Source of the DNA: Spirochaetota bacterium
GTDB lineage: Bacteria > Spirochaetota > UBA4802 > JAKQUI01
DNA length: 64,000 nt
Assembly: GCA_029562645.1 (NCBI GenBank)
Contig: JAKQUI010000048.1
Span: 248,001 to 312,000, forward strand
Direction of reading: 5' to 3'
Under the pieces are notes generated by a model. The model made no database searches. It was not told the origin of the DNA and saw only the letters and a program-made list of their open reading frames with translations. A program made the position numbers and the translations under genes. The number at the start of each line of letters is the position of its first letter. Within the stretch, counting starts at the first letter, position 1. Shown here piece by piece: positions 17,722-27,148 of the stretch.

Positions 17722-18546
17722 CTACCGCCAGATTATTTGTGGCGCATTCCGCTCCGGCAGCCGATGGAACCCGTATTTCGGATAGCCCACCATCATCGCC
17801 CCCAGGCTCACATGGCCGTCGGGGAGTCCCAGCGCCGTTTTCATGCCCGGCCAATAGAGCGAGGCGACATGGAAGTAGCCCGCCCAGCAGGTCCCCAGAC
17901 CAAGCGACGGCGCGGCGAGCTCGAGATAGGCAAGCGCGATGGTGCCGTCCGTCGCCGCCTGCGGGAGCGCCCTGGGGGCATGCGCGACGAGTATGTGCGG
18001 CGCATTACGGCAAATCATGTCGCGCCCCATCTCCCAGTAGAGAACGACACCGTCCATGTGCAGGGGCGTGGCGATCTCCGGCTTTTCCTTGATCATGTAG
18101 CGCATCCAGTCGATGACCGCGCCGGACAGCTCGCGTATCTTCTCCGCCCCGCTGACGACCATCCACTGCACCGGCTGCACATTGTGCCCGCTGGGGGCGT
18201 GGCGCGCGACGCCGATGAGCCGCTCGAGCGTTTCACGGTCCACCGCCTTGTCCTTGTAGGCCCTGATGGACCGCCGGGAGCGCAGAAAATGCTCGGCGTG
18301 CTCCGGGGAAAGCATCCATTCTTTCTTAACCTCCGCCAGATCTTCCGGACGGGCGATCGTGTGTGCAAGCGCCCCGTGCGGACATACCGCCACGCAATGT
18401 CCGCAGGAGATACAGAATTCCTCCCCGCCCGGTATGATCTTCGGAAGCGATTTCTTGTCGGCCATCATGATAATGCCGACGGGGCACTCGGCCACACAGG
18501 CGCCGTCGTGCTTGCACTTCGTTTCGTCGATGGTGATCTGGTTCAT
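17722..18546 (-). CDS. ferredoxin-nitroreductase fusion
   Basis: 274 residues. The N terminus is a 2[4Fe-4S] ferredoxin (CKHDGACVAECPVG and CISCGHCVAVCPHGAL), followed by a nitroreductase-like FMN domain: RRSIRAYKDKAVDRETLERL, ARHAPSGHNVQPVQW, and a C-terminal LGLGTCWAGYF. Members reduce nitro-compounds or other electrophiles with electrons fed through the iron-sulfur centres, and occur mainly in anaerobes. It stands 15 bases downstream of the PP2C gene on the same strand and may be read through from it. Confidence 0.92.
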   Translation of the reverse strand: MNQITIDETKCKHDGACVAECPVGIIMMADKKSLPKIIPGGEEFCISCGHCVAVCPHGALAHTIARPEDLAEVKKEWMLSPEHAEHFLRSRRSIRAYKDKAVDRETLERLIGVARHAPSGHNVQPVQWMVVSGAEKIRELSGAVIDWMRYMIKEKPEIATPLHMDGVVLYWEMGRDMICRNAPHILVAHAPRALPQAATDGTIALAYLELAAPSLGLGTCWAGYFHVASLYWPGMKTALGLPDGHVSLGAMMVGYPKYGFHRLPERNAPQIIWR

Positions 18547-18561
18547 GGTATCGTCCGTGTC

Positions 18562-21432
18562 CTATGTTCGTTTGATGGCGATCATCGCGATATCGTCATT
18601 GAGCTGCGACGGCCCCTCTCCCTTCAGTTCGGTGCCGGTATGCCGCTCGACCGCGGCCACCAGAACGTCGACGAGCTCGGACGGCGTCGCCCCGCCCTGT
18701 TCCGCGATGATCCCCTGGAGTCGCTCCTCCCCGAAGAGTTCGCGATGCGGGTCCATCGCCTCGGTGAGCCCGTCCGTATAGAGAAAGAGCATATCGCCGG
18801 GATCGAGCCGGAAGGACCGGTTCTTGATGGTCGTCTCGAAGAGCTCGCTCTCGTCCATCCCGACGGGGAGCCCGCGCCCCTCGAGCGTCTCGACCGTCGT
18901 GGAGTTCGCCCGATAGACCAGTCCCGGGCAATGCCCCGCCGAACAATACGCGATCTCGCCGGTGCTGACGGTGCAGCGGAGCAGAACGAACGTGACGAAA
19001 ATATGCGGCGGGGTATCGGCATAGACGCTTTCGTTGATCTCCGTGAGGATCTTCTTCATATCGCGGCCGCCCCGCCTGATGATCCCGCGAAGCTGCGCGC
19101 GCAGGAGCGCCATCACGATGGCCGGGCCGGCCCCATGGCTCGACACGTCGCCGATGCAAAAATAGAAATCGTCCTCCCCTGAATCGATGAAATCGAAATA
19201 GTCCCCGCCCGCGCCCCGCATCGCCTTGTAAAAGGTGCGGCACAACAGGCGCTCCTGCATCACCGCCGGCATGGCCTCCGGCAGGAGGCGGCGCTGGATC
19301 TCCTCGGCGGCGACCATCTCCCCGCGCATCTCCTCGCGATCGCGCAGCCCCTTCACCATCTCGTCCAGCGACTCGCTGAGCGTGCCGATCTCGTCGCTCC
19401 CGGCGCGGGGGAACTGCACCTCGAGGTCGCCCTCGCCCACCAGCTCCGCGCTGGCGATGATGCGCCGGATGCGGCGCACCATCAGGCTCGAGAGGAGAAA
19501 GATCGCCACGACCGCGACCAGCGCGATCGTCACGCCGTAGCGGAGGATCTCGTTGCGGTTGTCGATGATGGCGCGCATCCCGTCGGTCTTGTCGGTGAAG
19601 ATGGCGTTGTAGCCGATGTGCCCGTCCGCCACGATGAGCGCGATGATCCCGCCGTCGTGATCGCCCTCGTCATCGGCAAGCGGCAGCGAGTCGATCTTCC
19701 AGAGGAACTCCTCCGCCTCGCTGCGGCTGCGCGCGAGAACGCCGTCGGCCATAAGCGGCTCCCGCCTGCCGCCGACGACGACGCTGGGCGTGTCCGTCTC
19801 CGACGCCCCCTCCGCGATCCATGCGCGGAGGGCCGCCCAGCGGAGCTGGAGGGCGTCGCGCGAGGCCTTTCCGGCCAGATAGCGCTCGTGCTGCAACGGA
19901 TCGACGCGATAGGGAAGCATCACATATGAGAACACGACCGCGTCGCGCACATGCCGGATCGCATCGGCAAACCGCTCGGGCGAATCGCGAAGATCGTCAC
20001 GCCTGGCCGCGAGCTCGGCGGATTGCCGCTTCAGGCGGTCGCGCTCGGCGAGGAGCGCCTCCAGGCGCACCTCGATCCCGTCAGGGGCGACCCGGACGGT
20101 TTGCCCCGGCGTAAAGGCGCCGACCGCGGCCCGGAGCTCCTTGTCCCGGGCATCGAGCGCGGTCCGCTCGGCGGCGATGGCCGCGGCGCGCTGATCGTGC
20201 GTCTTCGCATGGGGATTGTTCGCGGCAAAGGACTGCGCCCGTTGTTTCACCAGCGCCTGATAGTCCCGGTACAGCGACCGGTACTCGCGGTCCGCGGCGG
20301 GCTTCACGAGGGGCGTTTTCCTGAGCGCCTGCACGCGCGCCGTGAGCTTTTCCGCGACCTGCGCGATCGACTCGCTGATCCGCCGATCGTCGTCGAGAAA
20401 GCGCTTCCACGCGGCGCGGTTGGTCCGCAGCTCGACGAGCATCGCGCGGGCCATCTCCTCGATGAACGGATTCTTGAACACCGGGCGGTAGGTCACCTCG
20501 AAATGGCTGTCGACCACCCGATAGCTTTGACGGCGGGGACCGTCGGCAAGGAGGGAGACGGGATCGGCCTCGGCGATGAATGACTTACGTCCGGCCGCAT
20601 AGGCATCGTTTCGGAACAGCCGGTCGAACCGATACGTGGTCCTGCCGAAGACGCTTCCCGTATCGAAGTACACCTCTCCGCCGGGATTGATCGACTGGAT
20701 CCGCACGCTGTCGCCGGTGAGTCCCTGCTCTGCGGCGCGCGATTGATACCCCCGGCCCAGCGTCGCGTTGAGCGTCGAATCGAGTGATCGCTCCGCCGCC
20801 GCCCGTTTCTTCTCCTCGCCCTCCATGAGCCGCGCGAACCGTTTCGCCTCGGCATCGGCGGCCGACTCCGCCTGGGCCTCGAGCGCGGCGATCGCCAGGA
20901 GCGATACGGCGACCGGACGGGCCGCCGCCTTGAGTTTCGCGAGGTCGTCGGCGGGCGCACGCGATCCGCCCGCGAGAAGCTGCGCCTTGATCCGCTCCTC
21001 GAGCACGGTGATGTCCTTGTCGGAGAGATAGCGGCTGTAATGCGTATCGACCGAGCGGTGTTGATAGTCGTAGGCCACCTTCATCCCCAGCCAGCTCCCG
21101 AACCGGCGCATGGTATTGCCGAAGGTGCTCTTTCGCCGATAGACCGCGACGCGATATCGGCCCAGCTCCTTCCGCTTTTCCTGGATGCGCAGTCGCAGCT
21201 CCTCGAGGGAGACGATGCCCCGCTTCAGGTTCTCGCGCTCGACCGCCAGGGCCGTGACGAAGCGCAGCGGGGCCGCCGCCTCGCGCTCCATGGCCTCCTC
21301 GAGCGTCTGCCGCTGCTGTCGGTAGTGGAAAAACGACGTGACGGCGATCACCAGCGAAACGAACAGCGTCGTGACCAGGGTCAGCTTGATCCGGATTCCC
21401 GGCACGAGCGCGCGGTACCATTTCTTTTTCAT
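18562..21432 (-). CDS. membrane sensor PP2C (SpoIIE/RsbU-type) serine phosphatase
   Basis: 956 residues: an N-terminal membrane helix (about 14-34), some 590 residues of extracytoplasmic, strongly charged and coiled-coil sequence, a second helix (GVTIALVAVVAIFLLSSLMV), a HAMP linker (VGEGDLEVQF...SDEIGTLSESLDEM), and a PP2C_SIG phosphatase domain. Metal-site motifs GGDYFDF, GDVSSHGAG and QLNDDIAMIAI are visible. It should dephosphorylate the phospho-STAS protein made from the same operon, turning an outside signal into release of a target. Its start overlaps the RsbW-like stop by 4 bases. Confidence 0.92.
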   Translation of the reverse strand: MKKKWYRALVPGIRIKLTLVTTLFVSLVIAVTSFFHYRQQRQTLEEAMEREAAAPLRFVTALAVERENLKRGIVSLEELRLRIQEKRKELGRYRVAVYRRKSTFGNTMRRFGSWLGMKVAYDYQHRSVDTHYSRYLSDKDITVLEERIKAQLLAGGSRAPADDLAKLKAAARPVAVSLLAIAALEAQAESAADAEAKRFARLMEGEEKKRAAAERSLDSTLNATLGRGYQSRAAEQGLTGDSVRIQSINPGGEVYFDTGSVFGRTTYRFDRLFRNDAYAAGRKSFIAEADPVSLLADGPRRQSYRVVDSHFEVTYRPVFKNPFIEEMARAMLVELRTNRAAWKRFLDDDRRISESIAQVAEKLTARVQALRKTPLVKPAADREYRSLYRDYQALVKQRAQSFAANNPHAKTHDQRAAAIAAERTALDARDKELRAAVGAFTPGQTVRVAPDGIEVRLEALLAERDRLKRQSAELAARRDDLRDSPERFADAIRHVRDAVVFSYVMLPYRVDPLQHERYLAGKASRDALQLRWAALRAWIAEGASETDTPSVVVGGRREPLMADGVLARSRSEAEEFLWKIDSLPLADDEGDHDGGIIALIVADGHIGYNAIFTDKTDGMRAIIDNRNEILRYGVTIALVAVVAIFLLSSLMVRRIRRIIASAELVGEGDLEVQFPRAGSDEIGTLSESLDEMVKGLRDREEMRGEMVAAEEIQRRLLPEAMPAVMQERLLCRTFYKAMRGAGGDYFDFIDSGEDDFYFCIGDVSSHGAGPAIVMALLRAQLRGIIRRGGRDMKKILTEINESVYADTPPHIFVTFVLLRCTVSTGEIAYCSAGHCPGLVYRANSTTVETLEGRGLPVGMDESELFETTIKNRSFRLDPGDMLFLYTDGLTEAMDPHRELFGEERLQGIIAEQGGATPSELVDVLVAAVERHTGTELKGEGPSQLNDDIAMIAIKRT

Positions 21433-21860
21433 GAGTCCCCCTCGTTGATTCGCCTCGAAAGCGTGAGCCGGTTTCCGCCGCTCGGGGTCGGTTCATAGGA
21501 CACGTCCATGAGCCGACGGTAGAGATACACCCCCAGCCCGCCCGAGGCGCCGGTATTGTGATAGTGCTCCAGGTCGGCGTCCGGAAGCTCGAGCGGATTG
21601 AAGGGGACGGCGTCGTCGGTAAGGACGAACTCCAGGCGGACATCGTCGCGGCGCATGACCAGCTCGACGGTCCCGCGCCCGCCGTTCGGATAGCCGTACT
21701 TGATGATATTGGCGATCGCCTCGTCCATCGCGAGGATCACGCGGTTGCGTTCCACATATTCGAGGCAATCGCCGATGAAGTCCTGGATCTCGTCGCGGAT
21801 CCGCGAGAGCTCGTCCAGGTCGTTCGTGAAGATCACCCGTTTTTCGATCGCGCCGGCCAC
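21429..21860 (-). CDS. RsbW-like anti-sigma / serine kinase ATPase
   Basis: 143-residue HATPase of the GHKL fold: N-box VILAMDEAIANIIKYGY, then TDDAVPFNP, and the G-box ASGGLGVYLYRRLMD. These kinases phosphorylate STAS partners and may hold a sigma factor. It lies between the STAS gene (13 bases upstream) and the PP2C gene (4-base overlap). No sigma factor gene is adjacent, so the final output is open. Confidence 0.92.
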   Translation of the reverse strand: MAGAIEKRVIFTNDLDELSRIRDEIQDFIGDCLEYVERNRVILAMDEAIANIIKYGYPNGGRGTVELVMRRDDVRLEFVLTDDAVPFNPLELPDADLEHYHNTGASGGLGVYLYRRLMDVSYEPTPSGGNRLTLSRRINEGDS

Positions 21861-21873
21861 CGGCCCCGCCGCC

Positions 21874-22221
21874 CTACAGCTCGTTCACCGCGTCGGCGAT
21901 CTTCTGGAAGAGGCGCACCTTCTTCGTGAAGTACATCACGTCCAGCGTGTCCTTGATCTGCTTGGACACGCCCGCCAGGGCGATATCGCCCCCCTTGGCC
22001 TTGCACGCGCTCAGGGCCGCATTGAGCACGCCGATCCCGGCCGAGGAGATGTACTTGAGCCCCGCGCAATCGCACACGATCTTGACGACGCCCCCGGCGA
22101 CAATCGCGTCGAGTTTCGCCTTGAGCTGCGGGGCCGTTTTCGCGTCCAGCTCCCCGGCGATCGCGAGGACGCTCACGGCCCCCTGGGTCATGTCCTTCAA
22201 CGTCAGTGTTGGTTCAGCCAT
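21874..22221 (-). CDS. STAS-domain anti-sigma factor antagonist
   Basis: 115 residues with GELDAKTAPQLKAKL and LKYISSAGIGVL, where one of the two Ser is the expected phosphorylation site. AAGGAAAA lies before the ATG. Partner of the RsbW-like kinase and PP2C phosphatase in the same operon; also ends in KKVRLFQKIADAVNEL. Confidence 0.93.
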   Translation of the reverse strand: MAEPTLTLKDMTQGAVSVLAIAGELDAKTAPQLKAKLDAIVAGGVVKIVCDCAGLKYISSAGIGVLNAALSACKAKGGDIALAGVSKQIKDTLDVMYFTKKVRLFQKIADAVNEL

Positions 22222-22250
22222 TGTCTTTTTCCTTGTGATGATAGGTTATT

Positions 22251-23162
22251 TCATTTTTTCAAGTCGTCCCACAGGTTCTTGTCGGTGATGATCTGGTAGA
22301 GGGCGCGCTCCAGGCGGTCCACGTCGTAGTAGTGCCGGGTGTCGGGCGACCCCTGGAAGACATAGGAATACTTGCGGATGCCCTGGATGGCCTTCGCGAC
22401 GTCCCCCTCGATGATGCCGCGGGTGATGCGGTAGTACAGATCGGCCTCGAGCATGTCCATCAGGTCCCGACGGAACCCGGGCTCGCGCTGCTCCAGCGCG
22501 TCGATGACCTTCTCCACCTCGTGCGCGTCGTACTCCTCGCGGTCGCTGGACCGGATGAGGTATCCGGCGATGAGCTTTCGGCACTTCGGGATGTCGTTGC
22601 GCCCGCTGGCGACGACGATCTGGCGGTAGAGTGAATGGACCTCGCGGTCCATCTGGACCTTCTGCTCGGGATTGCCCAGCCGGACCGGATCGAAGGCGGT
22701 CTTGAGCTCTTCGCCGTCGATGGCCTCGATGGTTTCCCGGAAGAGGCGCTCGCTCTTCGTGCTGTTGACCTCGCGAAACTCGGCGAGCGGCGGCTCGATG
22801 ATGTCCGCGAACTCGATCGACTCCTCGCCGCTGGCGACGATGGCGTCGGCCTGCATGGACTCGAGAAAAAAGATCGAGGCGTCCCCGACGGCGGCCATGC
22901 TCTCGGAAAGCGAGACCTGGACAAGACGCTTGCAGCGGGGGGATATGGTGTGCCGGTACGCCGGGTTTTCCATCTCGATGCCGATGCGCTCGATCATCTT
23001 CCGGGTCTTTTGCGCGCTCGTGATGGGCCGCCACCCCGCCTCGCGGATCGGCCCGACGAGATAGCGATCGAACGAGCGCCTGCCGGCGAGGGCGAGCAGC
23101 CTGATGTGCTTCACCAGGTCCTGCGAAACGGCGAGAGGGACCTTTAATCGGTTTTCCGGCAT
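22251..23162 (-). CDS. unknown soluble protein, first gene of the partner-switching operon
   Basis: 303 residues from ATG 23162 (MPENRLKVPLAVSQDLVKHI), picked because AAAGGA lies 7 bases upstream; the frame is open 22 codons further. No signal peptide or membrane segment. It looks mostly alpha-helical and acidic, with FADIIEPPLAEFREVN, DREVHSLYRQIVVASGRNDI and a basic/aromatic end. I do not recognise a domain. It precedes the STAS gene by 29 bases and is probably the first gene of the operon, which suggests a partner or effector of the switch. Confidence 0.75.
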   Translation of the reverse strand: MPENRLKVPLAVSQDLVKHIRLLALAGRRSFDRYLVGPIREAGWRPITSAQKTRKMIERIGIEMENPAYRHTISPRCKRLVQVSLSESMAAVGDASIFFLESMQADAIVASGEESIEFADIIEPPLAEFREVNSTKSERLFRETIEAIDGEELKTAFDPVRLGNPEQKVQMDREVHSLYRQIVVASGRNDIPKCRKLIAGYLIRSSDREEYDAHEVEKVIDALEQREPGFRRDLMDMLEADLYYRITRGIIEGDVAKAIQGIRKYSYVFQGSPDTRHYYDVDRLERALYQIITDKNLWDDLKK

Positions 23163-23496
23163 AGGATATCCTTTCGGCGACAGGGCATCATCACCCCGAT
23201 TAAGACGAAATGCAAGCATATTTCCCATGGATTCGGCGAATGCGCCCCGCCTACCTGCCGCCTGATGATCCGGATCAACCTCTATTCAACCTCTATTCAA
23301 CCTCTATTCAACCATTAGTTACGTTCGAAACAGGTTCGGCTTTCCGCGGAATCTACGGCATCTGAGGGGCACCGAATGAGACGGCAGGGGATGCGATCTG
23401 AATTTCGACGCCGATCCCACAGCGACACGGCCTAGTGGTGACGATATGCCCGCCCATCTAATCGCAGACTCGCACGGACGCTTTTCCCGAATCGCC
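23163..23496. other. 334-base gap with short tandem repeats
   Basis: No convincing gene. It holds the 5' region of the partner-switching operon (minus strand) and the region behind the EEP lipoprotein stop. The only clear structure is the 11-bp tandem repeat at 23280-23312. Confidence 0.6.
23280..23312. repeat. three tandem 11-bp repeats upstream of the partner-switching operon
   Basis: The unit CTCTATTCAAC occurs three times head to tail without mismatch, with partial copies at both ends (ATCAAC before, C after). The 11-base period is about one helical turn, as for arrays of regulator half-sites on one DNA face. It lies about 120 bases upstream of the minus-strand start at 23162. Confidence 0.85.
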
Positions 23497-24366
23497 CTAT
23501 GGGAGGCGAATGCGCGCCGTCAGCGGATAGTGGTCCGAAGCATCCGAGCGCACCACCCCGGCCTGCAGGACCGTGATACCCACGGAAACGAAGATATAGT
23601 CGAGCATGATCTCCTCGTCGACCGGAAGGTACTTTTTCACGAACGAATGGACGCTTGCGCTCAACCGGAAGGTCCCCTGCCCCGGCATGTCGAGCGCGTC
23701 CCAGACGGACCGATAGCCGTCATCGGCGAGCACCGCGAGCTCGCCCATCACGGGCAGGCTGTTGAAGTCCCCGACGAGGATGCGCGGGGTCGAGGGCGTC
23801 CCCAGCCACGCCCGCAGCTCGCGCAGCTCCTCGCGCCGCCTGAGGGAGCGCGCCCGGTTGGCGGCGACGGGATTGGTAGCATCCCACACGAAGGGCGAGA
23901 GGTGCGTGGTCACGAGCTCACAGCCTGCGCCACCGACGGAGATTCGTACACGCAGGGCGCGCCGCCCCGATTTCACGCGGAGCTCGTCTCGCGAGATGAT
24001 CGGGTGCGCGCTCAGGATGGAGAGCGCCCACGGCATCGCGTTCTCGACGGCATAGGGGGCGCTCGATGCATGGTGCATCCCGAGTGCGCGCGCGAAGGCT
24101 GATCCGGCGCTTTCGCCGCCGCGCACCGGGTCCTCCTGCAATGCGATCACGTCGGCGCCGAGGGAGCGAATGGCATTGAGCACCGGCCCCCGTCCCGCCG
24201 CGCAATAGCGGATATTATAGGTGGCGACGGTAATTTCATTCTTCGCTCCCGCCCGCTTTCCGGCCTTATCGCATCCGCTCGCGATACAGAGAAGAACCAT
24301 CAGACCGGCACAAAGCGCCGCATGGCGCAGTGCGTATCGATTTCCGTGTGGCGAAGTTCCGTTCAT
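23497..24366 (-). CDS. endonuclease/exonuclease/phosphatase-family lipoprotein
   Basis: 289 residues from ATG 24366 (MNGTSPHGNRYALRH). A lipoprotein signal ends IASGC. The EEP core is complete by eye: TYNIRYC (Asn), VIALQED (Glu), VTTHLSPF, VGDFNSLP (Asp-x-Asn), and C-terminal SDHYPL. Secreted EEP enzymes hydrolyse phosphodiesters in nucleic acids, sphingomyelin or inositol phosphates. The lipobox places this one at the envelope. Divergent from the amidase gene across 117 bases. Confidence 0.87.
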   Translation of the reverse strand: MNGTSPHGNRYALRHAALCAGLMVLLCIASGCDKAGKRAGAKNEITVATYNIRYCAAGRGPVLNAIRSLGADVIALQEDPVRGGESAGSAFARALGMHHASSAPYAVENAMPWALSILSAHPIISRDELRVKSGRRALRVRISVGGAGCELVTTHLSPFVWDATNPVAANRARSLRRREELRELRAWLGTPSTPRILVGDFNSLPVMGELAVLADDGYRSVWDALDMPGQGTFRLSASVHSFVKKYLPVDEEIMLDYIFVSVGITVLQAGVVRSDASDHYPLTARIRLP

Positions 24367-24483
24367 CCCGAAGGCGCCTCCCGCCGCGACATGCCCGGTC
24401 GCGCCATACATCATCATCACCCCCCACACTGCGCGCAATGAAAAAAAACATTTGCCGTGTCGTGCCGTTCCGGTAGTGTGCTG

Positions 24484-25179
24484 ATGATGACACCGGCACG
24501 AACATACCCGCGCGTCCTCATCGCGCTCATTGCGGTCGCGCACCTCCTCTGCGCCGACACCGCTCCCGCCCGCGATGTCGACACCGTGCGCATCCTCGAC
24601 CGGCCGATCCCGTTCGGCGAGACGCGGCGTCGTCTCACCCTCGAGTACGCGCGCCTGCACTACGATCCCGCAACGACGGACATCGCCATCACCCCCCGCA
24701 TGATCGTGGTGCACTGGACGGCGACCCGGACCCTCCAGGAGGCATACGACACCTTCGCGCCGGAGATCCTGCCGCCGTCGCGACCGGAGATCGCGCGCGG
24801 CGGGCGCGTGAACGTATCGGCGCATTTCCTGGTGGACCGCGACGGGACGGTCTACCGTCTCATGCCGGAGACGCTCATGGGACGGCACGTGATCGGCCTC
24901 AATCACTGCGCGATCGGGATCGAGAACGTCGGCGGTCCGGCCAATCCGCTCACCGCTGCGCAACTTGCGGCAAATGCGCGACTGGTGCGCCATCTCGCGA
25001 ACCGCTTTCCCACCATTACATATCTCATCGGCCATTACGAGTATCGACGCTTTGAGCGTCACCCGCTCTGGATCGAGCGCGATCCGGCGTACCGCACGGT
25101 AAAGGTCGATCCCGGGGCGGCCTTCATGACGCGCCTGCGGGAAAGAGTGCTTGACATCACCGGCCTCGCGCCCTTCTGA
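24484..25179 (+). CDS. N-acetylmuramoyl-L-alanine amidase (Amidase_2), exported
   Basis: 231 residues from the ATG-ATG at 24484, followed by a signal peptide (VLIALIAVAHLLCADTAPA). The frame is open to a GTG at 24457. The Amidase_2/AmpD-type zinc site can be placed: IVVHWTATRT (His), GLNHCAIGIENVGG (His) and KVDPGAAF near the end, with ITYLIGHYEYRRF between. It cleaves the amide between MurNAc and the stem peptide in the periplasm. It is followed 7 bases later by the acyl-CoA dehydrogenase gene, an unexpected partner that may only reflect packing. Confidence 0.88.
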   Translation: MMTPARTYPRVLIALIAVAHLLCADTAPARDVDTVRILDRPIPFGETRRRLTLEYARLHYDPATTDIAITPRMIVVHWTATRTLQEAYDTFAPEILPPSRPEIARGGRVNVSAHFLVDRDGTVYRLMPETLMGRHVIGLNHCAIGIENVGGPANPLTAAQLAANARLVRHLANRFPTITYLIGHYEYRRFERHPLWIERDPAYRTVKVDPGAAFMTRLRERVLDITGLAPF

Positions 25180-25186
25180 TCGCGCC

Positions 25187-26344
25187 ATGGACATGGCCCT
25201 CGACAGGACCCAGCTCATGGTGCAGCGCGCCGTCCGCGCCTTCGCGCGCGAGACGCTCGAGGAATGGGCGAACGTGCTCGACCGCGAATCGCGCCCCCTC
25301 CCGGCGGAGATCGTCGCGGAGATGGGCCGCATCAACCTCTGGGGCATCCAGGCGCCCGTGCGCTACGGCGGCGCGGAGCTCGACACGGTGAGCTACGCCA
25401 TCGCCATCGAGGAGATCTCGCGGGTGAGCGCCGCCGTCGGCCTCGGGGTGACCGTGCACAATTCCGTCTGCCTCGCGCCCCTCCTGAAGTTCGGCACGCC
25501 GGACCAGATCGAGCGCTTCGTTCCCGACCTCGCGAGCGGCCGGAAGATCGGCGGCTTTACCGTGACCGAGCCGCAGGCGGGATCGGACGCCGCCTCCATC
25601 CAGACCACCGCCGCGCCCGACGGCGATTCCTTCATCATCAACGGCCAGAAGGCCTTCGTGACCAATGGCGGCGTGGGCGACCTCTTCCTCGTCGCGGCCA
25701 CGCTCGATCCCGCGAAGAAGGCGCGCGGCATCGCCATCTTCATCATCGAAAAATCGATGCCGGGCTTCCAGGTCGGGAAGATCGAAGACATGATGGGCAT
25801 GCGCGGCAACATGGTCTCCGAGCTCTTCTTCAACAATGTGCGCGTCCCCAAAGACAACATCCTCGGCCGTCCGGACGAGGGCTTCCGGATCTCCATGCAA
25901 ACGCTCGATATCGGCCGCATTGGCATCGCGGCGCAGGCGCTGGGCATCGGCGAGGCGGCCTTCGCGGCTGCGGCGACCTACGCGGCGGAACGAACGCAGT
26001 TCGGCAAACCAATCGGCACCTTTCAGGCGGTATCCTTCAAGCTCGCCGAGATGAAGACGCGCCTCGATGCGGCGCGCCTGCTCGTCTGCCGGGCCGCCTG
26101 CCTCAAGGACCGCGGCCTGCCCTTTTCGACGGAAGCGGCCATGTGCAAGGCCTATGCCTCCGACGCGGCGATGCGCGTCTGCCGGGAGGCGCTGCAGGTC
26201 TTCGGCGGCTACGGCTACGTGAAGGACCTGCCCGTGGAGCGCTTCTTTCGGGATGCGAAGATCACCGAGATCTACGAAGGGACCTCGGAGGTCATGAATA
26301 TCATCATCGGCAACGCCATCATGAAGGAATTCGGCAGGATGTAA
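25187..26344 (+). CDS. acyl-CoA dehydrogenase
   Basis: 385 residues, typical length. Motifs: GGFTVTEPQAGSDAASIQT (FAD/substrate signature 1), AFVTNGGVGD, AERTQFGKPIGTFQAVSFKLAEM, QVFGGYGYVKDLPVERFFRDAKI (signature 2) and TEIYEGTSEV, whose Glu is the catalytic base of short-chain enzymes. The start is ATG 25187 (MDMALDRTQLM). With etfB and etfA directly downstream it forms a complete unit: fatty-acyl or butyryl-CoA oxidation (or crotonyl-CoA reduction) with electrons passed to ETF. Confidence 0.95.
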   Translation: MDMALDRTQLMVQRAVRAFARETLEEWANVLDRESRPLPAEIVAEMGRINLWGIQAPVRYGGAELDTVSYAIAIEEISRVSAAVGLGVTVHNSVCLAPLLKFGTPDQIERFVPDLASGRKIGGFTVTEPQAGSDAASIQTTAAPDGDSFIINGQKAFVTNGGVGDLFLVAATLDPAKKARGIAIFIIEKSMPGFQVGKIEDMMGMRGNMVSELFFNNVRVPKDNILGRPDEGFRISMQTLDIGRIGIAAQALGIGEAAFAAAATYAAERTQFGKPIGTFQAVSFKLAEMKTRLDAARLLVCRAACLKDRGLPFSTEAAMCKAYASDAAMRVCREALQVFGGYGYVKDLPVERFFRDAKITEIYEGTSEVMNIIIGNAIMKEFGRM

Positions 26345-26349
26345 CGGAC

Positions 26350-27141
26350 ATGCTCTCGATCATCGTCTGCGTAAAGCAGGTCCCCGACACCCAGAAGGCC
26401 GTCTTCGATCCGAAGACGGGCGCCATCGACCGCTCGGCCACCGGTAATATCATGAACCCCGACGACCGCCACGCGCTGGAGATGGCGCTCGCGCTCAAGG
26501 ACGCGCACGGCGCAACACTGTGCGCGCTCACCATGGGCCCGCCCCATGCCGACGAGGTCCTCTACGAGGCCTGCGCGCTCGGCGCCGACCGCGGCGTTCT
26601 CCTCTCCGATCCGCGGTTCGCCGGGGCGGACTCGCTGGCGACCAGCCGCGCGCTCGCGCGCGCCATCGAACGGCTCGGCCCCTTCGATATCATCGTCACC
26701 GGCCGCGAGGCGATCGACGGCAACACCGGCCATGTCGCCTATCAGCTCTCCGAGTTTCTCGACGCGCCGCTCGTCTCCCAGATCCACCGCATCCGGATCG
26801 ACGGCGCGCACGCCATCATCGAGCGCCAGTACGGCCACGAATACCAGACGATCCGCTGCCCGCTGCCGGCGCTCCTGTCGGTCGGCTCCCGCGACAACCG
26901 GGTGCGGCACCCCCGGCTGGCCGACATCGCCGCCGGCGCCGTTCAGCCCATACGCCGCATGACGATGGACGACATCGGAGGATCGGAATCCGACTATGGC
27001 GCGTCGGGGTCGCCCACGATCGTAATCGGCGCCGAGCTTTTTTCGCACACCCGCGGACGCGAGGCGCTTCCCGGCGGCACCGCGGAGAAGGTCGAGGCCC
27101 TTGTGCACCGGCTCAAGAAGCACAACATACTTCGATATTGA
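26350..27141 (+). CDS. etfB: electron transfer flavoprotein beta subunit
   Basis: 263 residues from ATG 26350, 5 bases after the dehydrogenase stop. Starts MLSIIVCVKQVPDTQKAVFD; carries IMNPDDRHALEMALALKD, DIIVTGREAIDGNTGHVAYQ and PLPALLSVG, all typical of EtfB/FixA, which binds AMP or a second FAD. Pairs with etfA to accept electrons from the dehydrogenase. No ETF-quinone oxidoreductase or Rnf genes lie in the window. Confidence 0.95.
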   Translation: MLSIIVCVKQVPDTQKAVFDPKTGAIDRSATGNIMNPDDRHALEMALALKDAHGATLCALTMGPPHADEVLYEACALGADRGVLLSDPRFAGADSLATSRALARAIERLGPFDIIVTGREAIDGNTGHVAYQLSEFLDAPLVSQIHRIRIDGAHAIIERQYGHEYQTIRCPLPALLSVGSRDNRVRHPRLADIAAGAVQPIRRMTMDDIGGSESDYGASGSPTIVIGAELFSHTRGREALPGGTAEKVEALVHRLKKHNILRY

Positions 27142-27148
27142 CGGGTTG

